Source of the DNA: JANXYW01 sp964458665
GTDB lineage: Bacteria; Chloroflexota; Dehalococcoidia; DSTF01; JACRBR01
Assembly (NCBI GenBank): GCA_964458665.1
Contig: CAYWOO010000042.1
Span: forward strand, 7,481 to 71,480
Length of the DNA: 64,000 bases
Direction of reading: 5' to 3'
Part shown: positions 41,309 through 49,478 of the stretch, in pieces
Layout of the letters: each line of letters starts with the position of its first letter
Position numbering within the stretch: the stretch's first letter is position 1
The notes under the pieces: generated by a model
Database searches by the model: none
What the model saw: the letters and a program-made list of their open reading frames with translations, nothing else
Told to the model about the DNA's origin: nothing
Made by a program: the position numbers and the translations under genes

Positions 41309-42406
41309 CTACGGTGCGTACGCTTCCATACTTGGAGATCCATAGTAGTCTCCGCCGACTGCGTACAGAACGTCACTTACCACACCTACGCCGACCGGGA
41401 ATCGGCCTGTGAGCATCGGAACACTCGGCGTCCAACCGTTCGAGACGGGGTCGTACGTTTCTACCGTCTTCAGATACTGATTGTCCTCCTGGAAGTCGGG
41501 GTTGAAGCCGCCAACGGCGTACAGGATATCATTCACGACGCCGACACCCAGCCCATATCGTTCCATCGGCATGGAGGCTCTCTTTGTCCAACTGTCGGTT
41601 ACGGGGTCGTAAGCCTCAACCGTGTGCACTAACTGCGTGGGCGAGTACCCGCCGACGGCATAGAGGATGCCACCTATCACACCGACGCCGAGGCCGGAGC
41701 GCCCATTGGTGGCGGACATCGACGCCTTCGGTGTCCAGCTGTCGGTGACGGGGTTATAGGCCTCTAGCGTGTTCAGGTTGAACAAGAATTCTCCGGAGAA
41801 GAATCTGCCCCCAATCGCGTAGAGGATGCCGTCCACCACGCCGACGGCGACCTCTTGGCGGGCCGTGGGCATTGGTGCCTTCGTCGTCCAAGTGTCGGTA
41901 GTTGGGTCATACGCTTCGACGGTGTTCAGCGTACCCTGGGCAGCATCGACGACATGGCCTCCTATGGCGTAGAGGATGCCATCTACGACGCCTACGCCCG
42001 GCCCATAGCGGGGCGTTGGCATCGATGCTTTCGTCGTCCACGTGTCGGTGGTAGGGTCGTAGGCCTCGACCCGACCCTCAACGTTGCGCCCGACGGCATA
42101 CAGTTTTCCGTCTGCTACTCCGACGCTGTGGTCACTGCCGCCTAATCCCAAGATCGATGCTTTTGCCGTCCATGTAGGGATCGGTGTCGGAGTCGGAACT
42201 GCCGTCGGCAGCGGGGCCAGTTGACCTACGTGTGCCAGCGTCTTCAGCACATCAGACAGCGAAACCGCGCCGGTGTGATCCACGTCGGCGTCGTACGCCG
42301 TGACGGGTTGCGGCGGCGCCGCCAGCACGTAGCGCCGTACGCTGAAGGTCGCCGCGATCGCGACGATCGTCGCGCTGATGATGGATGTGATGATGATCGT
42401 ACGCAT
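41309..42406 (-). CDS. Membrane-anchored Kelch-repeat protein
   Basis: A 365-residue protein. An N-terminal signal-anchor (about residues 2-25) is followed by a dockerin-like calcium loop (YDADVDHTGAVSLSDVL) and a Pro/Thr spacer. About six Kelch repeats follow with the unit VEAYDPTTDTWTTKA-MP and GVVDGILYAIGG. It should fold as a beta-propeller outside the cell. GAGGAGGGGG precedes ATG 42406. The gene lies inside the segment bounded by duplicated tRNA-Phe sequence and has a somewhat lower GC content, both consistent with acquisition. Confidence 0.85.
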   Translation of the reverse strand: MRTIIITSIISATIVAIAATFSVRRYVLAAPPQPVTAYDADVDHTGAVSLSDVLKTLAHVGQLAPLPTAVPTPTPIPTWTAKASILGLGGSDHSVGVADGKLYAVGRNVEGRVEAYDPTTDTWTTKASMPTPRYGPGVGVVDGILYAIGGHVVDAAQGTLNTVEAYDPTTDTWTTKAPMPTARQEVAVGVVDGILYAIGGRFFSGEFLFNLNTLEAYNPVTDSWTPKASMSATNGRSGLGVGVIGGILYAVGGYSPTQLVHTVEAYDPVTDSWTKRASMPMERYGLGVGVVNDILYAVGGFNPDFQEDNQYLKTVETYDPVSNGWTPSVPMLTGRFPVGVGVVSDVLYAVGGDYYGSPSMEAYAP

Positions 42407-42499
42407 AGTGTCCCCCTCCTCAGATGGAACCACCATACGCTTATCCAGCAAGCCCGTCTACGCACGCCGCTAGCGGTGCCGTTATCATGCGGCGACAGG

Positions 42500-42528
42500 T
42501 TGCCGCCGATCCGGGGCGCCGATACAAT
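42500..42528 (+). promoter_or_regulatory. tRNA-Phe promoter
   Basis: TTGCCG, exactly 17 nt, TACAAT, ending 9 nt before the mature tRNA 5' end. A strong housekeeping-type promoter. Confidence 0.8.
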
Positions 42529-42537
42529 CGGGTTCAC

Positions 42538-42613
42538 GCCGAGGTAGCTCAGTTGGTAGAGCACACGACTGAAAATCGTGGTGTCGCCAGTTCAATTCTG
42601 GCCCTCGGCACCA
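42538..42613 (+). tRNA. tRNA-Phe (GAA)
   Basis: A complete cloverleaf. The acceptor stem is GCCGAGG/CCTCGGC, the D-arm GCTC-AGTTGGTA-GAGC, and the anticodon stem CACGA/TCGTG with loop CTGAAAA (anticodon GAA). The T-arm is GCCAG-TTCAATT-CTGGC, with discriminator A and an encoded CCA end. A truncated copy lies 1.45 kb upstream. Confidence 0.98.
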
Positions 42614-42622
42614 TCACGCAAG

Positions 42623-42662
42623 GGTTAGCTGGTCAGCATTTCAGCTTGTCAGCGTTTCTGCC
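42623..42662. repeat. Eight-nt periodic tract after tRNA-Phe
   Basis: GGTTAGCT, GGTCAGCA, TTTCAGCT, TGTCAGCG, TTTCTGCC: five units sharing a TCAGC core, but with period 8 rather than 7. It leads directly into the terminator. Confidence 0.5.
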
Positions 42663-42686
42663 GCCAGCGACTCGCTGGCGGCTTTT
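42660..42686 (+). terminator. Intrinsic terminator of tRNA-Phe
   Basis: GCCGCCAGC / GCTGGCGGC, 9-bp stem with a GACTC loop, followed by TTTT. Confidence 0.85.
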
Positions 42687-42719
42687 CGTTGCGGCGTGAG
42701 CGCCGGGGAGGTTGCGGCC

Positions 42720-43403
42720 ATGGACGATACGGCGGAGCTGTTCCGGAAGGTCGGCGTCGGCGACGCGGCGGGCGTGGCCGAGATGGTGCGCTACGTGCCG
42801 GAACTGGCGCGCGCCCGCGATGCCTCGTCGCTGTCGGTGCTGCAATTCGCCCGCTACATGGGCCAGGACGCCGTGCTGGAGCAGCTCATCGAGGCGGGGC
42901 CGCCGCTCGATATCTTCGAGGCGGCGACGATCGACCGCGTCGATCTGGTGCGGGCGCTCCTTGCCGGCAACGCGTTGCTTGCCACGGCGTACTCCTCGGA
43001 CGGGTTCACGGCGCTGCACTTCGCCGCGCACTTCGGCAGCCTCGGCGCGATCAGCGCGCTGCTGGAGGCCGGAGCCCACATCGAGGCAGTGACGCGCAAC
43101 TTCCTCACGAACATGCCGCTGCACGCCGCCGCCGCCGGAGGCCGCATGGACGCCTGCCGCCTGCTGCTGCGCCACGGCGCCGACCCGAACGCAAAGCAGC
43201 ACGGCGGCTTCACGCCGCTGATGACGGCGGCCTTCAACAACAGCCGCGAGCTTGCGGAGATGCTGATCGCCCGCAACGCCAACATCGAGGTGCGCAACGA
43301 CGACGGGAAGACGGCCGCGGACGTAGCCGCCGGCATCGGCAACATGGAGCTTGCGGCGCGATTGCGGCTCGGGGAGACGGTCGTGGATCGGGGGAGTTCG
43401 TAG
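42720..43403 (+). CDS. Ankyrin-repeat protein
   Basis: A 227-residue protein made largely of ankyrin repeats (GFTALHFAAHFGSLGAISAL, NMPLHAAAAGGRMDACRLLL, GFTPLMTAAFNNSRELAEML, GKTAADVAAGIGNMELAARL), about six in all. Without a signal peptide it is probably a cytoplasmic protein-protein interaction module. GGGAGG lies about 8 nt before ATG 42720. Its stop codon is embedded in a heptad repeat. Confidence 0.88.
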   Translation: MDDTAELFRKVGVGDAAGVAEMVRYVPELARARDASSLSVLQFARYMGQDAVLEQLIEAGPPLDIFEAATIDRVDLVRALLAGNALLATAYSSDGFTALHFAAHFGSLGAISALLEAGAHIEAVTRNFLTNMPLHAAAAGGRMDACRLLLRHGADPNAKQHGGFTPLMTAAFNNSRELAEMLIARNANIEVRNDDGKTAADVAAGIGNMELAARLRLGETVVDRGSS

Positions 43404-43427
43404 TTGGTAGTTCGTGGTTGGTAGTTG
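43400..43427. repeat. Heptad tandem repeat GTAGTTG overlapping a stop codon
   Basis: GTAGTTG, GTAGTTC, GTGGTTG, GTAGTTG. The first unit supplies the TAG stop of the ankyrin gene. The unit is the same as in the array at 39988-40036. Further heptad-like units follow at 43511-43570 (ACCAACG to GGTGAAT), so the 190-nt gap is almost entirely repeat. Confidence 0.7.
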
Positions 43428-43593
43428 CCCGCGTTGGATGAAGGTTGGCGTTGCCATTGGAACCCTGCGCCACATGAACGCACAGCCGGGGCGGCTGTGA
43501 TCCGGCGCAGACCAACGTCTTGCAACTTCTAACAACCTTTGCGCCCTCTGCGGCTTCGCGGTGAATTGCGCGACGGTCGGCGGAAGACGGTGT

Positions 43594-44418
43594 TCAGCTC
43601 TGGTCGAAGAGCCGGCCCCACGCTCTCAGCTCGGCTGGCGTGCCGTGGTCGAGGATGGCGATAGCGCCTCGGACGTAGGCGGCCGCTGCCTCGCGAAGCG
43701 ACGCTGCATCAGCGCCGGCGGTGGCCTTCGCCGTAGCGACGGCGCGGAGTTCGTCGTCAGTCGCCGTCTCCACGACGTAGATCGATATCGACGCGCAGCC
43801 GCGACGCTTCGCTTCGGCGATCTGTTCGATGACGAGCGCCGCGCCGGGAGCATCGTACGTCTGGATAACGGGATCGCATGGGAGGCCGAGGTAGCCGGGG
43901 CCGGGGTACGCAGCGTCGAAGGCCGCGGCGGCCGTCTGCCCGAACGCCTTGGGATACACAAGCGCCATCCAGCCATCGATGCCGCCGCGCGCCGCGCGCA
44001 CGAACGGCGCATCGAGGCTCCGGCCGGGGCGCAGATCGGCGGCGACGTACAGCGGCGTGTTGGCGTGCCGCGCGCGAAATGCGTGGATGAGCGCGCGGAG
44101 CGCATCGCCAGCGCCGATGTCGCCCCAGCCGCCGCCGTCGTTCGGCTCGCAGTTCGCGACGGCAAACGCCGCGCCGGCGTCGACCGCATCGGCGAGCATT
44201 GCGCCCTCACGCGCGGCCTGCGCCGCATAGGCGAAGCGCTCGACGCCCCACACGATGCCCGCCGCCGTGATCGCACGCTCGAACTCGGGATCGCCGTACT
44301 TGATGATCAGCGCATCGAGCTGTGCGAGCCGCGCGCGGCGTGCAACCTCGTCGGCCGGAAGATTGTGATAGCCGTTGTGGCACCAGCCGATCAGGCGAAT
44401 CTGTGCGGCGTCGGGCAT
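43594..44418 (-). CDS. Unknown protein, probable TIM-barrel fold
   Basis: A 274-residue soluble protein, family not recognised. Alternating beta/alpha segments with LIGWCHNGYHNLPAD, LDALIIKYGD, PLYVAADLRP, GWMALVYPKAFGQ and PVIQTYDAPG suggest a TIM barrel like those of glycosidase-type or DUF proteins. GGAG precedes ATG 44418. It stands near another unknown secondary-metabolism-like gene; function cannot be assigned. Confidence 0.6.
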   Translation of the reverse strand: MPDAAQIRLIGWCHNGYHNLPADEVARRARLAQLDALIIKYGDPEFERAITAAGIVWGVERFAYAAQAAREGAMLADAVDAGAAFAVANCEPNDGGGWGDIGAGDALRALIHAFRARHANTPLYVAADLRPGRSLDAPFVRAARGGIDGWMALVYPKAFGQTAAAAFDAAYPGPGYLGLPCDPVIQTYDAPGAALVIEQIAEAKRRGCASISIYVVETATDDELRAVATAKATAGADAASLREAAAAYVRGAIAILDHGTPAELRAWGRLFDQS

Positions 44419-44462
44419 GTGCGGCTCCGCATGGCACGAACCCCAGAATCATCGCGACGGCA

Positions 44463-44494
44463 ACAGGCGAGGGCGCCTGTCCTACATCGCGTGT
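44463..44494. repeat. Short palindromic repeat with GTCCTACATCGCGT tail
   Basis: ACAGGCG/CGCCTGT hairpin (loop AGGG), then CCTACATCGCGT. A related copy at 47450-47480 runs into the end of a methyltransferase gene. Confidence 0.5.
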
Positions 44495-44569
44495 TGCCAC
44501 GTGCAGCCATGCTACGCCGAACCGCGTTCGATCTCCTGCGTGCTCGCGTCACTCTTCCGTCACCGACAC

Positions 44570-45673
44570 TCAGCCGGGAGCGACGTCCGACCACGTCTTG
44601 AAACCGTACGGCAGATAGCTGCCGAGCAGCAGGAACTCGAAGATGCCGTGGCCGGTACCGATGTCGCCGAGGCCTTCGACGGCGTAGTCGCAGATCGTCT
44701 GCGTGTGGATGCCGGCCTTCTGCACGACGGCGGGATCGGTGAGGTCCCACGTCTCGCCCTCCACGACCAGCGGGCCGTGGTACTGGCCATGGCGCCAGCC
44801 GCCCATGTAGGCGTAGCCGCCGCCCGCCATGTACAGCGTCGACTTCGGCGTCATCGTGATCGTCACCTGCGCTCCGTCGGCGGTGAGCAGGTTCATGCTG
44901 CCGCGCTCCCACAGCCGCGTGCCGGGCTTCAGCGTGAAGTCGTGGTCCGTCACGGTCAGCGGCTCGGGCGCGCGGCCGCTCGCGTACGGGAAAAGCAACT
45001 CCGCCGCGGAGTGCCAGCGCTTGCCGTCGGGCTCCTCGCTGACGGTGTACATCAAGCAGCGGTCGTTGAACTGCGTGGGCGACCAGACCCAGTAGAAGCC
45101 CCCTGGCCCGGCGCCTGGCGGCGGTGCGGAGGGAGGCTCGCCGCCGCCGACGGGGCGGATGCCCCACGAGTGGTCGCGCACGCCCCACCAGTTCGACGGG
45201 TCGACCTGGTACGCGCGGCCGTCGGCGGTGAACGTGCCCGACCAGCGCCCGTTCTGCGTCATGCGTGTGTAGTCCATCACCGTGCGGTTGCCGGCGCGCC
45301 GAAGGAAGTGCGGCTCCTGGAACGGCTCCGTGACGCCCTCGAACGTCATGTCGAACGAGAGGCCGTGCTCGCTGGGCTCGGTGTAAACGCGCGTCTTGCG
45401 CAGCGGCTCGACGATCTCGACGCCGATCGGCCCGACTTTCGTGTTCATCCGGTCGGAGCCGAGATCGCGCGAGGCACGGACGATGTACTGCGTCTTACCG
45501 TCGATGACGCCGATGTTCGGGTAGAGCCCCATCGCCACCATCAGGTACGCGGAGCCGTCGAGCGTGTGCGCGCCGAAGTAGTAGCGGTCGTAGAAGTTGC
45601 GGTCGCTGGTGTAGACGCGATCGATGGTGTCGGGCGTCTGATGTACCAGGTAGTCGTCGAGCGGCGAGATCAT
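44570..45673 (-). CDS. CrtC/lipocalin-like (carotenoid hydratase-like) hypothetical protein
   Basis: A 367-residue protein rich in beta strands, with NWWGVRDHSWGIRPVGGG, FYWVWSPTQFND and YMGGWRHGQYHGP. The GVRDHSWG signature occurs in proteins related to hydroxyneurosporene synthase (CrtC) and in uncharacterised actinobacterial homologues, which fold as tandem lipocalin barrels. A lipid- or terpene-like substrate is possible. GGAG precedes ATG 45673. No carotenoid genes are nearby. Confidence 0.6.
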   Translation of the reverse strand: MISPLDDYLVHQTPDTIDRVYTSDRNFYDRYYFGAHTLDGSAYLMVAMGLYPNIGVIDGKTQYIVRASRDLGSDRMNTKVGPIGVEIVEPLRKTRVYTEPSEHGLSFDMTFEGVTEPFQEPHFLRRAGNRTVMDYTRMTQNGRWSGTFTADGRAYQVDPSNWWGVRDHSWGIRPVGGGEPPSAPPPGAGPGGFYWVWSPTQFNDRCLMYTVSEEPDGKRWHSAAELLFPYASGRAPEPLTVTDHDFTLKPGTRLWERGSMNLLTADGAQVTITMTPKSTLYMAGGGYAYMGGWRHGQYHGPLVVEGETWDLTDPAVVQKAGIHTQTICDYAVEGLGDIGTGHGIFEFLLLGSYLPYGFKTWSDVAPG

Positions 45674-45749
45674 GGTGGTCTCCGATCGTGATGCTCAAGT
45701 TCAGGGCGCGAGTTCGGCCATTGTAGGCGGCGGTGGCGGATGATGCACC

Positions 45750-46514
45750 TCAGCGTCGCTTCGCGACGAACAGGGTGCGGCGGAAGGGATAGAAGACGGG
45801 CGTCTCGGGCCAGCGCGCACGCAGCTTTTCGCGATAACGCGTCATGAACGGCTCGCGCAGATCGTCCGGCAGCCGTTCGAGATATGGCACGAGCGCCGTT
45901 CCTTTCACCCAATCGGCGATGGCATCGGCGTCGTCGAGGACGTGCGGATAGATCTTCTCGAAGACGACGACATCCGTGCCGCCGTTCGCGTACAGGATCT
46001 CTGCGTACTCATCGATCGGCAGCACCGGCACGATACGCGTCCAGCCGCCGAGCGCGCTGCGAAAGGGCTCTTCCGCCGCCGTCTCGTGGATGAAGACGTG
46101 CGAGTCGTGATGGTGGTTCGACGGCACCTGCACGGCGATCTGCCCCCCGGGCGCGACGAGCGCAAAGACGCGCGGGATGAGCGCACAATGGTCATCGACC
46201 CATTGAAGCGCGGCATGCGAGAAGACGAGATCCCACGAGCCGATCACCTGCTCGATCGGTCGCTGTTCGAAGCGCAATCCGGCGCGCGCGAGCGGCTGTG
46301 CGCGCGCCAGCATCTCGGCGGACGAATCGAGGCCGAGCACGTCACTCTGCGGAAGCCGGTCGGCGAGCCGCAGCGTCAGATCGCCCGTACCGCAGCCCAA
46401 ATCAACGACGCGAAGGCCCGGACGGACATCCAGCAGCCCGACGAGGTCGTCGAACGGGGCAAACCGCTCCGCTTGGAACTTGAGATACTGCTTGGGATCC
46501 CAGGGCATGGCCAA
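45750..46514 (-). CDS. tam: Trans-aconitate 2-methyltransferase
   Basis: A 254-residue SAM methyltransferase matching Tam: WDPKQYLKFQAERFAPFDDL at the N-terminus, motif I VVDLGCGTGDLT, DSSAEMLA, FSHAALQWVDDH and VFYPFRRTLFVAKR. Tam methylates trans-aconitate, an inhibitor of aconitase. TAGACT ends 6 nt before ATG 46514 and no Shine-Dalgarno is present, so the transcript is probably leaderless. It is divergent from the hydrolase gene. Confidence 0.88.
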   Translation of the reverse strand: MAMPWDPKQYLKFQAERFAPFDDLVGLLDVRPGLRVVDLGCGTGDLTLRLADRLPQSDVLGLDSSAEMLARAQPLARAGLRFEQRPIEQVIGSWDLVFSHAALQWVDDHCALIPRVFALVAPGGQIAVQVPSNHHHDSHVFIHETAAEEPFRSALGGWTRIVPVLPIDEYAEILYANGGTDVVVFEKIYPHVLDDADAIADWVKGTALVPYLERLPDDLREPFMTRYREKLRARWPETPVFYPFRRTLFVAKRR

Positions 46515-46589
46515 AGTCTAGCGGGCGAGCCGGATATACGTTGACATCGACGCGTGAGTGCGCGATGCTCGCTGGCAGGAGAGTGCGCC

Positions 46590-47426
46590 ATGGTGCAAGC
46601 AATCGCCGGCTACAAGGATCACACAACCGCCGCGCGAGGAATATCGTTCCATTGGCTCGAGTGGGGCGATGCGTCGGCGCCGCCGATGGTGCTGCTGCAC
46701 GGACTCACGGGACACGCACACATCTGGGACCACATGGCGCCGCAGCTCGTCGAGCGCTACCACATCTTCGCGCCCGATCAGCGCGGACACGGCGAGACGG
46801 ACCACGCGGCCTCGTACGCGACGCGCGAGTTCGTCGATGACCTCGAAGCGCTGGCGCGGCAGTGGGGCATCGAACGGTTCGTGCTGATGGGCCTCTCGAT
46901 GGGCGGACACAACGCAATGGCGTACGCGCTCGCGCATCCGGAGCAGGTGTCCCGCCTGATCATCATCGACATCCCGCCGAAGATGGACCGCCGCAATGCG
47001 CCGAACTACGAGCAGGCAGTGAAGCTCGCGGCAACCGGACATCGGCGCTTCGCCACATTCGACGACGCGGTGCAGGATGCACGCGCAGGCACGCCAACGG
47101 CGCCCGAGGCGAATCTGCGTTACCGCACACACTGGAACCTGCGCTCGAACGCGGACGGAACGACGCAGTTCAAGTACGACCCGAAAGTTTCGTCGCTCTG
47201 GGATCCTGCTGACCTCTCGACGCGACTCGGCGAGATCGCTGTGCCGACCCTGCTAGTGCGAGGCGCCAAGACGACGGTGCTGCCTTCGAGCGTCGCTCAA
47301 GCGATGATCGCGGCGATACCGGATGCCGAGCTCGTCGAAGTAGCGGAGTCGGGCCACTCCGTGCCGACGGATCGCCCGGAAGATCTGGCGCCCGCCGTGC
47401 TGGAGTGGCTGGCGCGGCGCGCGTAG
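46590..47426 (+). CDS. Alpha/beta hydrolase
   Basis: A 278-residue alpha/beta-fold hydrolase. The oxyanion-hole region is LLHGLTGHAHIWDHMAP, the nucleophile elbow is GLSMGGHNAMAYA, and the catalytic His is in AESGHSVPTDRP. The general esterase/epoxide-hydrolase-like group; substrate unknown. AGGAG lies upstream of ATG 46590, preferred over an earlier start 36 nt upstream. Confidence 0.85.
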   Translation: MVQAIAGYKDHTTAARGISFHWLEWGDASAPPMVLLHGLTGHAHIWDHMAPQLVERYHIFAPDQRGHGETDHAASYATREFVDDLEALARQWGIERFVLMGLSMGGHNAMAYALAHPEQVSRLIIIDIPPKMDRRNAPNYEQAVKLAATGHRRFATFDDAVQDARAGTPTAPEANLRYRTHWNLRSNADGTTQFKYDPKVSSLWDPADLSTRLGEIAVPTLLVRGAKTTVLPSSVAQAMIAAIPDAELVEVAESGHSVPTDRPEDLAPAVLEWLARRA

Positions 47427-47449
47427 CCGGCACGCGCCAGCCGGCGCAA

Positions 47450-47480
47450 CGGGCAACGGCGCCCCGTCCTACATCGCGTT
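47450..47480. repeat. Second copy of the GTCCTACATCGCGT repeat
   Basis: ACGGGCAACGGCGCCCCGTC followed by CTACATCGCGT, related to 44463-44494. Its last bases encode the C-terminal RNAM and stop of the methyltransferase on the reverse strand. Confidence 0.45.
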
Positions 47481-48368
47481 TCGCACCACCACGCTCGATG
47501 CGTCGGGCCGCCACGAGATGATCGCCGATCGCGCCGAGCCGAGCTCCGGGCCGAGGCGGCCGTTCGGCCAGCGCACGAGGCGTGCTTCGAGCAGCGTACG
47601 GAGCTTCCCGGTTGCGGCCGCGTCGTCCTCACGCAGGCAAAGGCTGTTGCGGAGCTGTGTGACCGCTTCGTCGAGGTCGGCGAACGTCCACGTAAACCGA
47701 TGCTCGACGACCTCGACATCGGCGAGGATGCCGATCTGACCGAGCAGGCCGACGAGGTCGAGATGCACCGGCTGCGCCTGGAGCGCGATACCGTGGAATG
47801 CGCCCCAGAGGCCGAGATCGGTCGGCAGTGGGTCAGCGCGCAAGTAGACATAGACGCGCTGCTTCGCCGATGCCTCCAGCTTGCGGATAAACGGCACGGG
47901 ATCGGCGATCGGGTACAGCACGTGCGAGCACAGCACCACGTCGGCGGGGTCGACGTCAGCCTCCAGCCAACCCGACGCGATCGTCTCGACGTTCGGGAGC
48001 TTCCGCGCGGCGACGTCTTCCCGCAACAGCCCGAGCATCGCGGGCGACGGCTCCACCGCCGTGACCCGCGCGACGTGCCGCGCCAGCGCGAGCGTATGGC
48101 GGCCGGTGCCCGCTCCGACATCGAGTGCCGTCGTTTCGGTTGTCACGTCGCGCCGCACCCGCAGCAAGAACGGATCCTCGTCAGCGTGCTCGTGCAGCGC
48201 CTGGCGATAGGTCTTCGCGCGCTTGCCCCAGTAGTCGGCGTTGTTGATGCCGGCCGCGGCGTAGGCCGTGTCCATCTGCACGCGCCGCCTCTCGACGATG
48301 TCGTGCCAGCGCCCGACGTAGTCGACCGGCGCGATCTGTGGCGGCGGCGGGGGATCAGCCGGCGGCAT
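47469..48368 (-). CDS. Class I SAM-dependent methyltransferase
   Basis: A 299-residue methyltransferase with TALDVGAGTGRHTLALA (motif I), VTAVEPSPAMLGLL and VVLCSHVLYPIADP. ATG 48368 lies inside the end of the upstream gene (14-nt overlap), indicating translational coupling; a farther upstream start is unlikely. It is the last gene of the sugar operon region and its substrate is unknown. The final residues derive from an intergenic repeat. Confidence 0.8.
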   Translation of the reverse strand: MPPADPPPPPQIAPVDYVGRWHDIVERRRVQMDTAYAAAGINNADYWGKRAKTYRQALHEHADEDPFLLRVRRDVTTETTALDVGAGTGRHTLALARHVARVTAVEPSPAMLGLLREDVAARKLPNVETIASGWLEADVDPADVVLCSHVLYPIADPVPFIRKLEASAKQRVYVYLRADPLPTDLGLWGAFHGIALQAQPVHLDLVGLLGQIGILADVEVVEHRFTWTFADLDEAVTQLRNSLCLREDDAAATGKLRTLLEARLVRWPNGRLGPELGSARSAIISWRPDASSVVVRNAM

Positions 48369-48744
48369 CGGTGGCCGCGTCGTCGCCGATGATGTCGGTA
48401 ACATCGAACTGCATCTCACCCATGCCCGTGACGACGAATCCCATGCCGATCTTGTGCTTGCCGTCAGCGAGGGTCTTGCCATCAATGCTGATCGTCACGG
48501 CCTTGTTGAGACCGAGCGTCATCGGCCGCTCCACGGAGACATCGACGAAACGCACGGTCTCGCCATCCACGGTGAAGGCGGCCGCCTCTACCGGTAGCGC
48601 CTCGCCGTCCACAGAGATCGGAAGCACCTGCTCCGCGTAGCCGGAGCCGAGCCCGTTCATCAGGTCGAACGCGAAGCCGCCTTCCTGGTTGCGAAGGCTG
48701 CCCTTCACGTAGAGGCGTCGGAGCAGAAACGCGGGAACTTCCAT
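48355..48744 (-). CDS. Small beta-rich protein, possibly DUF6379/C-glycoside deglycosidase beta-like
   Basis: A 129-residue beta-rich protein: LRRLYVKGSLRNQEGGFAFD, LPISVDGEALPVEAAAFTVD and IGMGFVVTGMGEMQFDVTD. The pattern of an N-terminal strand, a VDG turn and a C-terminal jelly-roll edge resembles the small beta subunits (DUF6379) that accompany sugar-phosphate-isomerase-like partners in C-glycoside cleavage. The alpha subunit is not seen. The sugar-operon context agrees, but the match is tentative. Confidence 0.45.
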   Translation of the reverse strand: MEVPAFLLRRLYVKGSLRNQEGGFAFDLMNGLGSGYAEQVLPISVDGEALPVEAAAFTVDGETVRFVDVSVERPMTLGLNKAVTISIDGKTLADGKHKIGMGFVVTGMGEMQFDVTDIIGDDAATDAAG

Positions 48745-48815
48745 CTGTTCTCCTTGACCGGGCGCACGGCCGTGTGCCCCTACCGGTCGATACGCGCGAC
48801 GCGAAACTTCGACGA

Positions 48816-49478
48816 CTACCGACGGAATCCCTTCATCATGCGGTACACCTGCTGCTCCGCGCCAACAACTGCCGCAGGCAACTCGTGCGCGGCGCCAAGT
48901 TGCATGCTCAGCAGACGGATCTTCGCGACGCGCTCGACGAGATCGACGACCGCCACGGCCTCCTCGAGATCGCTTCCGACGCCAAGCACGCCGTGATGCC
49001 TCAGCAGGACGGCGGCGCGATCGCCAAGCGCCGCAACAGCGTTGTCGGCGAGCCGCTGACTTGCGGATGCACCATACTCGGCGACGGCAACGGCGCCGCC
49101 AAGAATGACGACCTGCTCATCAAGCACGCACGGAATCGGCTGCGCCGCGACCGCAAATGCGCTGGCGTAGACCGAGTGCGTATGGATGACCGCGCCCACA
49201 TCCGGCCGGGCGCCATACACCGCTATATGCGCCAGCGACTCGCTCGACGGGATGCCATCGCCGACGACCGGATCGATCTCGGCATCGACGACAAGTACGT
49301 CCGCGATCCCGAAGCGGTGGTACGGCACGCGGCTCGCCGTCACGGCGAAGAGATCTCCGTTCTGCGTCGAGATGCGTCGGCTCACGTTACCACTCGCGCC
49401 GGCAACGAGGCCCGCAGCGACGATCCGCTGCACCGCATCGAGCACCTGCTGCCGTTCTTCCAGAAAGTCGTCGCTCAT
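48816..49478 (-). CDS. Class II aldolase/adducin family protein (FucA-like)
   Basis: A 220-residue zinc aldolase of the fuculose-1-phosphate/ribulose-5-phosphate epimerase class. The metal and catalytic residues are visible: Glu in PSSESLAHIAVY, two His in IHTHSVYA, and His in LLRHHGVLG. GASGNVSRR is the phosphate-binding start. ATG 49478 overlaps the kinase stop (ATGA). With the kinase upstream it probably cleaves a phosphorylated keto-sugar into DHAP or glycolaldehyde and an aldehyde. Confidence 0.88.
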   Translation of the reverse strand: MSDDFLEERQQVLDAVQRIVAAGLVAGASGNVSRRISTQNGDLFAVTASRVPYHRFGIADVLVVDAEIDPVVGDGIPSSESLAHIAVYGARPDVGAVIHTHSVYASAFAVAAQPIPCVLDEQVVILGGAVAVAEYGASASQRLADNAVAALGDRAAVLLRHHGVLGVGSDLEEAVAVVDLVERVAKIRLLSMQLGAAHELPAAVVGAEQQVYRMMKGFRR

